From the NCBI GenBank assembly GCA_049516835.1, contig JBEKSR010000004.1, positions 9,241 to 73,240 of the forward strand: a stretch of DNA of 64,000 nucleotides, read 5' to 3'. The notes under the pieces are model-generated. The model was not told the DNA's origin. It did no database searches and was given only the letters and a program-made list of their open reading frames with translations. This document shows, one piece after another, positions 46,862 through 55,024 of the stretch (position 1 is the stretch's first letter; every line of letters begins with the position of its first letter). Source of the DNA: Fen-178 sp049516835. Lineage in GTDB: Bacteria; Acidobacteriota; Terriglobia; Bryobacterales; Bryobacteraceae. The translations under genes were made by a program, and so were the position numbers.

Positions 46862-47209
46862 TCAACCAGAAGGCGTCGAGCCGAGGTCAATCAGTTCGTC
46901 CCATCCCAGAGCATATCCCAACGCGCGCTTCACCTCTCTATGCCGCGATGGCGCCAGCGTGCCAGCGCGGGAATCGAACCACTCCCGCGCCGCAGTGCGA
47001 ATGTTGTCCAGGTTTGCGACACAAGGCGACGGCAGCCCCTCTCGACTACTCAGCCGCACCTCCACAGGAATCGTGCGGATGGTCGTGGTGATCTCTGCGA
47101 CGACGAACTTGCTGAGGTACTGGTACGCGTCGTTGCGACTCAGCAGCAAAACCGGCCGTCGGCCGGCTGGTGCGGGCAAAGTCGCCCACCAGATTTCGAA
47201 CTGTCTCAC
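46862..47209 (-). CDS. MazF/PemK-family toxin
   Basis: A 115-residue type II toxin of the MazF/PemK mRNA-interferase family: G-R-R-P-V-L-L-L-S-R-N near residue 17, V-A-E-I-T-T-T-I-R and C-V-A-N-L-D-N-I-R-T near residue 64. The fold cuts single-stranded RNA in the cytoplasm. Its ATG overlaps the antitoxin stop (ATGA), the standard order with the antitoxin first. Confidence 0.92.
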   Translation of the reverse strand: MRQFEIWWATLPAPAGRRPVLLLSRNDAYQYLSKFVVAEITTTIRTIPVEVRLSSREGLPSPCVANLDNIRTAAREWFDSRAGTLAPSRHREVKRALGYALGWDELIDLGSTPSG

Positions 47210-47424
47210 GGCCTGAATTCCTCAGGCGTGGACCAGTCGTCTACATTCTGGGCTGAATCAGGCCGTTTGCGGTAGGCCTCACGCATGACGCGATACTCGG
47301 CTTGACGGACCGCCCGGCGAATCGCCTGCCTGACAAACTCGGATCTTCTTCGCTTTTCAGGGGCTGCTACGCGGTTCAGCGCAACGAGCGTCCGTTCGTC
47401 TAACTGGATCAGGAGCGGCTTCAT
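47206..47424 (-). CDS. Ribbon-helix-helix antitoxin
   Basis: A 72-residue protein with a ribbon-helix-helix N-terminus (L-L-I-Q-L-D-E-R-T, then R-R-S-E-F-V-R-Q-A-I-R-R-A) and an acidic tail (V-D-D-W-S-T-P-E-E-F) that would bind the toxin. It is translated ahead of the MazF-like toxin and probably represses the operon. A perfect TATAAT lies 8 bases before its ATG. Confidence 0.88.
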   Translation of the reverse strand: MKPLLIQLDERTLVALNRVAAPEKRRRSEFVRQAIRRAVRQAEYRVMREAYRKRPDSAQNVDDWSTPEEFRP

Positions 47425-47432
47425 ATATTTCG

Positions 47433-47438
47433 ATTATA
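47433..47438 (-). promoter_or_regulatory. -10 box of the antitoxin-toxin operon
   Basis: TATAAT on the minus strand lies 8 bases upstream of the antitoxin ATG. Transcription would start at or within a few bases of the start codon, giving a leaderless or almost leaderless message. No good -35 box is seen. Confidence 0.5.
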
Positions 47439-47672
47439 TAGAGAATTGATATCGTCTGGCACAGTTCGCGGATCGGTGGCCACCGGCGTTGCGACGATTC
47501 GCCTCTTGCGACACCGGACAGAGGCGCTACGCCCGGAGAGCGCCGCCTACGAGCGATGGGCGTTAGACGGCCAGGTGGATATGGCCGATCTTCCCAAAAG
47601 GGGTCGAGTTCGGGATTCCAGCAAGCCGGCGCTGTGACAATCTGTGTCCACGTGTGTTATGGGTGGAGGGTT

Positions 47673-48134
47673 ATGATTGATGCCATATTGAGCCAGGACG
47701 TCCAGAGGGTAAGGGCCGCACTTGCCGGATGCCGGGACATCAATGCTAAGACTACGGGTATGGGTGGCACCATCCTTATGTACGCTGCCATCTACGGAAG
47801 CTCTGAGATTGTTAATGCTCTGCTGGACGCAGGCGCTGACATCCATGCTACAGACGAGAACGGCAAGTCAGCCCTACTGCATGCTTTTACATCGCGACGA
47901 TGGGATAGGAACAAAATTATCGAAGTTCTAATCAAGCGCGGCGCCGATGTTATGGTCAGAGACCGGGGGGTAGCCCGGTTTGGCTCTGGTGTGGGCATGA
48001 CGCGTCCGGGAGAATCAGTTCTCCGCAAAGTACGGAAAGAGTTGGCTGGGCTGGACCCCGTGCGTAGTTCTTCTTCTTATTGCGAGCTCAAAGAAATAGA
48101 AGTGCTTCTCGTAAACAGAGGTGTGGTCGAATAG
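47673..48134 (+). CDS. Ankyrin-repeat protein
   Basis: A 153-residue protein from ATG 47673, behind a TGGAGGG ribosome-binding site. Ankyrin repeats are clear: G-G-T-I-L-M-Y-A-A-I-Y-G then I-V-N-A-L-L-D-A-G-A-D-I-H-A-T-D-E-N-G-K-S-A-L, and I-I-E-V-L-I-K-R-G-A-D-V. It mediates protein binding; no enzyme domain is attached. It is short for the family and may be a small adapter or an immunity-type protein (inference). Confidence 0.85.
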   Translation: MIDAILSQDVQRVRAALAGCRDINAKTTGMGGTILMYAAIYGSSEIVNALLDAGADIHATDENGKSALLHAFTSRRWDRNKIIEVLIKRGADVMVRDRGVARFGSGVGMTRPGESVLRKVRKELAGLDPVRSSSSYCELKEIEVLLVNRGVVE

Positions 48135-48491
48135 GCCCGCCGCTGGGTTGTCTCAGAAACGGTACGTTTCGGGACAAATACGGAAGGTCCTGAAATCAAG
48201 GCCTTCAGCGTCTAAAAAGTCAGTCCCAAAATGGAGGCGAAATGGTGGCCGTCGTAGCGCTGGGATTGCTGGCGACGTCGTCCCGAAACTCTGTCCCAGG
48301 GCCAGGCATCGTTTTCGCCTCCCGTCTGGACTCTTGCGTGTCTGCGAATCCACTCGGCTGGTTTGTCCCCGTTGCGTCGACTTGGCCGGCGCGCCGATGG
48401 CCCGGCGTCGGAGGGCGACGGTTTCCAGTGCGACACCGGGGAACGATAAGGTCGGTGCTCGGTCTCGACGATTCGTGCCACCGGCTCTGCT
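48135..48491. other. Stretch without a recognisable gene
   Basis: About 360 bases between the ankyrin gene and the broken toxin. Overlapping short frames on both strands show no motif. The G-G-G-A-C-A-A-A and C-C-C-G-A-A-A repeats seen near 48170 and 48290 suggest a loose inverted repeat, not a gene. Confidence 0.4.
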
Positions 48492-48821
48492 TCAAATCGC
48501 GAACGCGGCGCGTACGCAGGACTTCACTCGGGTCCAGTCCCGGTCACTGAGATGGCCGATGACGGTCAGCTCCGAGCGGTGTGTTGTCAGCACGTAGGCT
48601 CTGAAACAGGACTCGGCGCGAAGGCCGGCTCATTGCCACTCCATGAGAAGGCAGTCCGTGGATGTGGCCGTTTTGGGCGTCTTTGTCGTGAGGATGCCAA
48701 CGAGAACGTCGGGGCGCTCTACCAGGTATGTGCTGCTGGAGATCACCACCGCCGGGCGGACCTTGGTTTCCAGGGCGCCAGCAAGCACGCCAACCACTAC
48801 GTCGCCGGGCTTCAGTGCGAT
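48492..48821 (-). pseudogene. MazF/PemK-type toxin gene with lost start and nonsense codon
   Basis: Read on the minus strand from 48821, the frame gives a MazF-like protein: L-K-P-G-D-V-V-V-G, T-K-V-R-P-A-V-V-I-S-S-S-T-Y, L-T-T-K-T-P then E-W-Q, an in-frame TGA at 48632-48630, and A-G-L-R-A-E-S-C-F-R-A-Y, D-R-D-W-T-R-V. The expected start codon reads ATC instead of ATG, and no other start precedes the homology. Two independent lesions make this a dead toxin. It follows an intact antitoxin-like gene. Confidence 0.75.
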
Positions 48822-49036
48822 TCCTCCGACTCCTCCGCCTCAAGCCGCCTCAGGGAAGCAGCCCTGAAATCTTTTAGATCTTCGTCCGTCCAGGAATCCG
48901 ACCAGTCAATTCGATGGTGCGGTGAGAGCGCGGCTAATCGTTCGGCCAGAGCCGACAACTCAGCAGCCGTATCCGGCGGAAGCCGGCGGAAGACCTCCAC
49001 CAGCGATGCTTCCCGCGGGTTCAATTGCATTTCCAT
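48812..49036 (-). CDS. Antitoxin-like protein next to a dead MazF-type toxin
   Basis: A 74-residue acidic protein with an N-terminal helix (A-S-L-V-E-V-F-R-R-L-P) and a repeated-glutamate tail (E-A-E-E-S-E-E-S). It is placed immediately upstream of, and overlapping by 10 bases, the MazF-like pseudogene, the usual position of an antitoxin. Still open, so it may be retained for regulation or protection against related toxins. Confidence 0.65.
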   Translation of the reverse strand: MEMQLNPREASLVEVFRRLPPDTAAELSALAERLAALSPHHRIDWSDSWTDEDLKDFRAASLRRLEAEESEESH

Positions 49037-49091
49037 AGCCTCGTAACCAGTATACGGCTGATGGGATGAGAATCACCCGGTCGTATTCAAC

Positions 49092-49141
49092 GCCCCCGGC
49101 CCCCGGGCCCTGGCCCCCGGCCCCCGACCCCCGGCCCCCGC
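49092..49141. repeat. GC-rich repeat tract related to the 22-mer
   Basis: A run of CCCCCGGC / CCCTGGCC units upstream of valS, variant in length and order from the copies at 8063, 8158 and 20151. It fills the 139-base gap between the antitoxin-like gene and valS. Confidence 0.7.
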
Positions 49142-49175
49142 GCGCGAAGCGCGCTGCTATATTGGAATTCTCCCC

Positions 49176-51845
49176 ATGCAAATCGAGAAAGTGTACGAGC
49201 CACAGCGGTTCGAACCGCATTGGGCGCAGTGGTGGATCGACTCCGGCATCTTCCGCGCCTTCAGCAAGGCCGGCGAGAGTGTATTCTCGCTCGTCATCCC
49301 ACCGCCCAACGTCACCGGGTCGTTGCATATCGGCCACATGCTCGAACACACCGAGATCGATGTCACCATCCGCTGGCACCGCATGAGGGGCGATAACACG
49401 CTCTGGCTGCCCGGTTGCGACCACGCCGGCATCGCCACCCAGATGGTGGTCGAGCGCAAGCTCGCCGAGGAGGGCCTAGACCGCCGCACCCTGGGCCGCG
49501 AGAAGTTCGAGCAGCGCGTGTGGGAGTGGAAGGCGCAATACGGCGACACCATCAAGCGCCAGATGATCCGGCTCGGCGCGAGCTGCGATTGGAGCCGCGA
49601 GCGCTTCACCCTGGACGACGGCCTCTCGCGCGCGGTTCGCGAAGTCTTCGTGCGGCTCTTCGAAAAGGGCCTCATCTACCGCGGCGAGTACCTGGTCAAC
49701 TGGTGCCCGCGCTGCCTCACCGCCATCTCCGATCTTGAAGTGGCCCACTCCGACGTCCAGGGCCACATGTGGCACATCCGCTACCCCGTGAACGGCATGT
49801 CGGGCCGCTCCGTAGCGGTCGCCACCACGCGGCCCGAGACCATGCTCGGCGATACCGCCGTGGCCGTCAATGCCAAAGACGTTCGCTATCTCGATCTGCA
49901 CGGCAAGACCGTGCAACTGCCGCTCATGGACCGCGAGATCCCCGTCATCCTGGACGATCTGGCCGACCCCGAATTCGGCACCGGCGTCGTCAAGGTCACG
50001 CCCGCGCACGACCCCAACGATTTCGAAGCCGGCCGCCGCCACAACCTGCCCAAGATCCAGGTCATCGACGAACACGGCCACATGACCGCCGCCGCCGGGC
50101 CTTACGCCGGCCTCGACCGTTTCGAGGCCCGCAAACGCGTGGTGGCCGATCTCCAGTCGCAAGGCCTGCTGGTCGCCGTCGAGAACTACGCGCTCAGCCT
50201 CGGCCGGTGCTGCCGCTGCAAGACCGTGGTCGAGCCGCTGGTCTCCACCCAGTGGTTCGTGAAGACCAAGCCGCTGGCCGAAAAGGCCATCGAAGCGGTG
50301 GAATCCGGCCGCATCGAATTCATCCCCGCCAACTGGAGCAAGACTTACTACGAGTGGATGTACAACATCCGCGACTGGTGCATCTCGCGCCAGCTCTGGT
50401 GGGGCCATCGCATTCCCGCGTGGCACTGCCAGGAGTGTCATGAGATCGTGGTGGCGCGCGAAACTCCCGCCGTGTGCCCGCGTTGCGCGTCGGCCAACCT
50501 CGCGCAGGACCCCGACGTCCTGGATACCTGGTTCAGCTCCGCCCTGTGGCCGTTTTCCACGCTCGGCTGGCCCGATCGGACCGACGATCTCGCCACCTTC
50601 TATCCCACATCGCTCCTGATCACGGGCTTCGACATCCTGTTTTTCTGGGTGGCCCGCATGATCATGATGGGCATTGAATTCATGGACGAGGTGCCCTTCC
50701 GCCAGGTCTACATACATGGCCTGGTGCGCGACGCCGAACGGCAGAAGATGTCCAAGACGCGCGGCAACACCATCGACCCGCTGCTGATCACCGACCAGTA
50801 CGGCACCGACGCCGTTCGCATGGCCCTGCTGCAGGGCGCTTCCCCCGGCGCCGATATCGTTCTCACCGAAGAGCGCATGGAAAGCTCGCGCGCCTTCGCC
50901 AACAAGATCTGGAACGCGGCGCGATTTCTGTTTCTCAACATGGAGCGCTCCGGCGTCGAGCCCTGGGTCCCCGATAACCTCGAACAGTTTCGCCCGCTGG
51001 CGGACGCCGAAACCATGGAAGTGCGCATCGAAGACCGCTGGATCTTCAGCCGCCTGAACACTTGCGGCGAGCAGGCCAGCCGCGCTATCGAGCAGTGCCG
51101 CTACCACGAAGCCGCGCAGGTGCTGTGGCACTTCTTCTGGCACGAATTCTGCGACTGGTACCTGGAACTCAAGAAGGCCCACTTCCAGGAGAACTCCGGC
51201 CTCACCGCCGGCTGGCGCAACACCCTGGCGGCCTTCGAAACGGCGTTGCGGCTGCTGCATCCGGCCATGCCGTTCCTTACCGAAGAGCTGTGGCAGCGTT
51301 TGGCCACGGACCGGAGCATCCGGCCTGCTTCGATTGCCCTCGCTTCTTATCCGCGGTACAACCCGGACACCACCGATTTCAAGGCCGAGCGCGAAATCGG
51401 CATCCTGCAAGAAATCGTCACCATGGCTCGCACCCTGCGCACCGAGAGCAAGCTCGATCCCAAGCAGCAGCTCGAAGGCGTGCTGTACTCGCGCGGCCCC
51501 GCTTTGGAAATGGCGCAGCGCCACGCCGGGGCCATTCAGAAGCTGGCTAACGTGGTGCTGGAATTCCACGCCGATGCCGCTCCGGCCCTCGGAGGCGCTG
51601 CCGGCGTCATGCGCTCCACCGCTGAATTCGACCTGGTGCTTCACGTGAACAAGTCTCAGGAAGACGCGCAGCGCAAACGTCTCGCCAAAGAGCGCGAGCA
51701 GCTCACCAAGAATATCGCCAACTCCAAGCGCCAGTTGAGCGATGACACCTTCCTCGGCAAGGCGCCGCCCCACGTGGTTGAGAGCATCCGCCAAAAGCTG
51801 GCGGATTACGAAGCGCAGTTGTCCAAAATCGACGCCGCATTATGA
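49176..51845 (+). CDS. valS: Valine--tRNA ligase
   Basis: An 889-residue class I synthetase that charges tRNA-Val. It has the HIGH site in P-P-N-V-T-G-S-L-H-I-G-H near residue 52, the KMSKS site as K-M-S-K-T near residue 525, the editing (CP1) domain with T-T-R-P-E-T-M-L-G-D, and a C-terminal coiled coil. ATG 49176 fits the family N-terminus. It is the first gene of a plus-strand cofactor operon and overlaps nadC by four bases (ATGA). Confidence 0.98.
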   Translation: MQIEKVYEPQRFEPHWAQWWIDSGIFRAFSKAGESVFSLVIPPPNVTGSLHIGHMLEHTEIDVTIRWHRMRGDNTLWLPGCDHAGIATQMVVERKLAEEGLDRRTLGREKFEQRVWEWKAQYGDTIKRQMIRLGASCDWSRERFTLDDGLSRAVREVFVRLFEKGLIYRGEYLVNWCPRCLTAISDLEVAHSDVQGHMWHIRYPVNGMSGRSVAVATTRPETMLGDTAVAVNAKDVRYLDLHGKTVQLPLMDREIPVILDDLADPEFGTGVVKVTPAHDPNDFEAGRRHNLPKIQVIDEHGHMTAAAGPYAGLDRFEARKRVVADLQSQGLLVAVENYALSLGRCCRCKTVVEPLVSTQWFVKTKPLAEKAIEAVESGRIEFIPANWSKTYYEWMYNIRDWCISRQLWWGHRIPAWHCQECHEIVVARETPAVCPRCASANLAQDPDVLDTWFSSALWPFSTLGWPDRTDDLATFYPTSLLITGFDILFFWVARMIMMGIEFMDEVPFRQVYIHGLVRDAERQKMSKTRGNTIDPLLITDQYGTDAVRMALLQGASPGADIVLTEERMESSRAFANKIWNAARFLFLNMERSGVEPWVPDNLEQFRPLADAETMEVRIEDRWIFSRLNTCGEQASRAIEQCRYHEAAQVLWHFFWHEFCDWYLELKKAHFQENSGLTAGWRNTLAAFETALRLLHPAMPFLTEELWQRLATDRSIRPASIALASYPRYNPDTTDFKAEREIGILQEIVTMARTLRTESKLDPKQQLEGVLYSRGPALEMAQRHAGAIQKLANVVLEFHADAAPALGGAAGVMRSTAEFDLVLHVNKSQEDAQRKRLAKEREQLTKNIANSKRQLSDDTFLGKAPPHVVESIRQKLADYEAQLSKIDAAL

Positions 51846-52654
51846 CCGAAGTGGTGCGCCTCGCTCTCGAAGAAGACATCGGCTCCGGCGATGTCACCAG
51901 CCAGGCCTGCGTGCCCGAATCCCAGAAGGCCCGCGGCCGCTTCCTCGCGCGTGAACCACTCGTCATTGCCGGTCTGGGCCTGCTGGCGGAGATTTACGAC
52001 TTGCGCGGCGGCGTCGATGAACTCACCCTCTTCAAGCGCGACGGCGACCCGTGCGCCCAAGGCGATGAGATCGCGGTGGTGAGCGGACGCGGCCGCACCC
52101 TGCTCGAATGCGAGCGCGTGGCGCTGAATTTTCTGCAGCGGCTCAGCGGTGTGGCCACCGCGGCGCGTCGTTATGCCGACGCCGTGGCGGGCACCAAGTG
52201 CCGTGTCCTCGACACGCGCAAGACCACACCCGGCCTGCGCCTCCTGGAAAAGATGGCCGCCGCTGCCGGCGGCGTCGCCAATCACCGCATGGGACTCTTC
52301 GACGCCATCCTCATCAAGAACAACCACATCGCCGCGGCTGGCGGCGTCCGCAACGCCATGGAGAGCGCGCGCGCCAGCGGCCTGCCCATCGAAGTCGAAG
52401 TCCGCACCCGCCAAGAGTTGCGTGACGCGCTGGATGCCGGCGCCGTCTGGCTGCTGCTCGATAATCTGACCCCCCAAGAGGCGGCGCGGTGGGTCCGCGA
52501 GATCGGCGGCCGCGCCCAAGTCGAGCTTTCCGGCGGCATCACCCTCGATAACGTCCGCGCCTACGCGGAAACCGGCGCGGACTTCGTTTCCTGCGGCGCC
52601 ATCACCCACTCCGCCCGCGCCATGGACATCAGCTTCCGCCTCGAGGTGGCCTGA
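51842..52654 (+). CDS. nadC: Nicotinate-nucleotide pyrophosphorylase (carboxylating)
   Basis: A 270-residue NadC (quinolinate phosphoribosyltransferase) of the NAD pathway. Motifs: E-E-D-I-G-S-G-D-V-T-S near residue 9, L-L-E-C-E-R-V-A-L-N-F-L-Q-R-L-S-G-V-A-T near residue 84, and D-T-R-K-T-T-P-G-L-R near residue 121. Overlaps valS and shares its stop region with birA (TGATG). Confidence 0.97.
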   Translation: MTEVVRLALEEDIGSGDVTSQACVPESQKARGRFLAREPLVIAGLGLLAEIYDLRGGVDELTLFKRDGDPCAQGDEIAVVSGRGRTLLECERVALNFLQRLSGVATAARRYADAVAGTKCRVLDTRKTTPGLRLLEKMAAAAGGVANHRMGLFDAILIKNNHIAAAGGVRNAMESARASGLPIEVEVRTRQELRDALDAGAVWLLLDNLTPQEAARWVREIGGRAQVELSGGITLDNVRAYAETGADFVSCGAITHSARAMDISFRLEVA

Positions 52655-53352
52655 TGGATATCGAGCGTCTGCGGCGCGAATTCCCCAGCCGGCGCATCCA
52701 TCATTACGCGACCGTCGATTCCACCATGCGCGCCGCCGTTGGCCTGGAACCCGGTTCCGTGGTGCTGGCCGACCGGCAGACGGCCGGCCAAGGCCGCCAC
52801 GGGCGCTGGTGGCACTCCGAAGCGGGCAGCGGCATCTACTGCTCCATTGTTCTGAAGCCGGCGCCCGCCCTTACGCTGGCGCTCGGTCTCGCTACCGCGG
52901 ACGCCATCGCGCGCTCCACCGGGATGGCGTGCGATCTGCGCTGGCCCAACGACGTGATGCTCGCGGGGAAGAAGGTGGCTGGCATCCTGGTGCAAAATGC
53001 GATCGCCGGCATTGGCATCAACGTGAACCAAACCTCGTTCCCTCCGGAACTGGCGTCCGAAGCCACGTCACTGCGGCTTCACACGGACGCCCCGGTCTCG
53101 CTCACCGCCATCATTTTGGCCCTGCTGCCAGCGGTAGATCGCTTCGTGGAACTGGACAAGGACACCATCCTGCGGCTGTTCACGCGCGCCTCGAGTTACG
53201 CCGCTGGCCGGCGCGTCACGGTTGCGCAGCCCGATGGCATCATCGAGGGAACCACCACGGGCCTGGACCCTGCCGGCTTCCTGATGGTGCGCAAAGACGA
53301 CGGAACGGATACCCTGATTGTTGCGGGAGGTGTACGTGCTGCTGGCTCTTGA
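52654..53352 (+). CDS. birA: Biotin--[acetyl-CoA-carboxylase] ligase
   Basis: A 232-residue BirA lacking the N-terminal helix-turn-helix, so an enzyme without repressor function. The biotin-binding G-R-H-G-R-W-W-H segment is near residue 50 and R-W-P-N-D-V near residue 93. The segment after K-K-V-A-G-I-L is short: V-Q-N-A then I-A-G-I-G-I-N-V-N, lacking roughly ten residues of the usual strand-loop. The family core is otherwise complete, and the gene overlaps coaX at its end. Confidence 0.93.
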   Translation: MDIERLRREFPSRRIHHYATVDSTMRAAVGLEPGSVVLADRQTAGQGRHGRWWHSEAGSGIYCSIVLKPAPALTLALGLATADAIARSTGMACDLRWPNDVMLAGKKVAGILVQNAIAGIGINVNQTSFPPELASEATSLRLHTDAPVSLTAIILALLPAVDRFVELDKDTILRLFTRASSYAAGRRVTVAQPDGIIEGTTTGLDPAGFLMVRKDDGTDTLIVAGGVRAAGS

Positions 53353-54106
53353 CGCAGGCAACAGTAATATCACCATCGGAGCTTTCGACGGCCGCAGGCT
53401 GGTCTGCCAGTGGCGGCTGCGCACCGTCCAGGAGCAGACCGCCGACGAATGGGGCATCCTGCTGCACAACCTGTTCGGACCGGCGGAACTGGACATCGAA
53501 AGCGTCGATGGCATGATCATCTCGAGCGTGGTGCCGCCCATCGATTCCACGCTGGCCTTCATGGCGGAGCGCTATTTTCACACGAAAGCCATGTTCGTGG
53601 GGCCGCGCACCGACATCGGTTTGACCATCCGCTACGACAACCCCTATGAAGTCGGCGCAGACCGCCTGGTCAACGGCGTCGCCGGTTTCTACAAGTACGG
53701 CGGCCCGTGCGTGATCGTCGATCTCGGCACTACCATCAACTTCGACGTGATCTCAAAAGACGCCGAGTATCTCGGCGGCGCCATCGCCATCGGCATTGGC
53801 ATTTCAATCGACGCGCTGTTCAGCAAGACCGCGCGCCTGCCGATGGTGGATTTTCGGCCGCCCAAGAGTGTTGTGGGCACTAACACCGTGGCCAGCATGC
53901 GCTCCGGCCTGTACTACGGGGCCATCGGAATGGTCGATGGAATCCTCGAGCGCATCATCGAAAAGATGGGGCCCGACACCAAAACGGTGGCGACCGGCGG
54001 CCAGGCGCGCCTGATTGTCGCCGGCTCGCGCTACCTCAAGACGGTCGACGAGCACCTCACGCTGGAGGGCCTGCAAATGATCTGGGAACGGAACCACCGA
54101 CAGTGA
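53336..54106 (+). CDS. coaX: Type III pantothenate kinase
   Basis: A 256-residue CoaX, the first enzyme of coenzyme A synthesis in organisms without CoaA. The phosphate-binding D-A-G-N-S-N-I is near residue 5, Y-x-N-P-Y-E-V-G-A-D-R near residue 99 and D-L-G-T-T near residue 127. Start GTG 53336 is chosen because GGGAGG stands about seven bases before it and the family starts with M-L-L-A-x-D-A-G-N; this overlaps birA by 17 bases. Confidence 0.96.
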   Translation: MLLALDAGNSNITIGAFDGRRLVCQWRLRTVQEQTADEWGILLHNLFGPAELDIESVDGMIISSVVPPIDSTLAFMAERYFHTKAMFVGPRTDIGLTIRYDNPYEVGADRLVNGVAGFYKYGGPCVIVDLGTTINFDVISKDAEYLGGAIAIGIGISIDALFSKTARLPMVDFRPPKSVVGTNTVASMRSGLYYGAIGMVDGILERIIEKMGPDTKTVATGGQARLIVAGSRYLKTVDEHLTLEGLQMIWERNHRQ

Positions 54107-54786
54107 GCGACGAAGACTGGGTTTACAACTACTTCAACTACTTCACGGAAATCGAGGAGCATTTTCAGATCGCGCGCGGCACGGGCCTGTTCCTGCTTTC
54201 GCCGCTCGATTGGGCGCTCATCGAAACCTGGAATAACGCCGGTGTGCCCCTGGAAGCCGTGATGCGCGGCATCGATGCGGCTTTCGAGAAATGGCGCGCC
54301 CGCAAGGTGAAGACCCAGATGGTGAACAGCCTGGCCTTCTGCGCGCAGGCCGTGCTCACCGAAGCGCAGATCATGGCCGGAACCGCGCAGCCCCGAGCCC
54401 GCCGCGAGGCCGCGCCGCCGTTCGACCAAGACGCCCTGCGCACGTACCTGGGCGAGAATTCGGACGCCGTTCGCACTATTGAGGGCTATTCGGAGATCGC
54501 CGACGCGCTCGAGCGCCTCGCCGACGAGGCCGCGAAGCACTACGAGGACCTGGAAGCGCTGGAGCAGCGTCTGACGGTCTTGGAAGAGAAAATGATCGCC
54601 ATCGCGCGCACGCGCCAGAGTGAAGAGGGCCTGCTAGCCGCGCGCCGCGAGATGGACCGCCAGTTACGCCCCTATCGCGGCAAAATGACCGCCGACCAGC
54701 TAGCCATGTTGGAAAAGCAATACCTGGAGCGCACCCTGCTGGAAAAAGCGGGGCTGCCGCGGCTGAGCCTGTTCTACATGCGATGA
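54103..54786 (+). CDS. Conserved helical protein of unknown function behind coaX
   Basis: A 227-residue protein starting with GTG 54103, which overlaps the coaX stop (GTGA). The N-terminal third is aromatic (W-V-Y-N-Y-F-N-Y-F-T-E-I-E-E-H-F) with L-S-P-L-D-W-A-L-I-E-x-W, followed by a Gly/Ala-rich link and a coiled coil (residues 140-185). The end holds L-E-K-Q-Y-L-E-R-x-L-L-E-K. The operon position suggests a housekeeping role, but none is known to me. Confidence 0.75.
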   Translation: MSDEDWVYNYFNYFTEIEEHFQIARGTGLFLLSPLDWALIETWNNAGVPLEAVMRGIDAAFEKWRARKVKTQMVNSLAFCAQAVLTEAQIMAGTAQPRARREAAPPFDQDALRTYLGENSDAVRTIEGYSEIADALERLADEAAKHYEDLEALEQRLTVLEEKMIAIARTRQSEEGLLAARREMDRQLRPYRGKMTADQLAMLEKQYLERTLLEKAGLPRLSLFYMR

Positions 54787-55024
54787 AAGCGGGCGGCCGC
54801 GTTTCAGGGATCTCCGGCGAAGGGGTGTATTGGCCGGTCTTGTGCGACCCCGGAGGGCAGATGGTGCCGGACGGTGTGTGACCCCAGGCCGCGCTAAAAC
54901 CCATTACTGAAGCCACACGAGGCCTATGCTCGAAGCGGGTGGTGTAACGCCGCCAACGCGGGAATCCGGTGGGCTTGAGTGGCCCACCGGCACACGGACA
55001 AGGCATCCCTTACAGCAGCAGGCG

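Noticed and set aside
46960..46995. GGGAATCGAACC sequence resembling a tRNA T-loop
   Set aside because: It lies inside the MazF-like toxin gene, and no acceptor or anticodon stem can be folded around it.
48135..48491. Possible gene between the ankyrin gene and the dead toxin
   Set aside because: No frame shows a start signal, family motif or protein-like composition.
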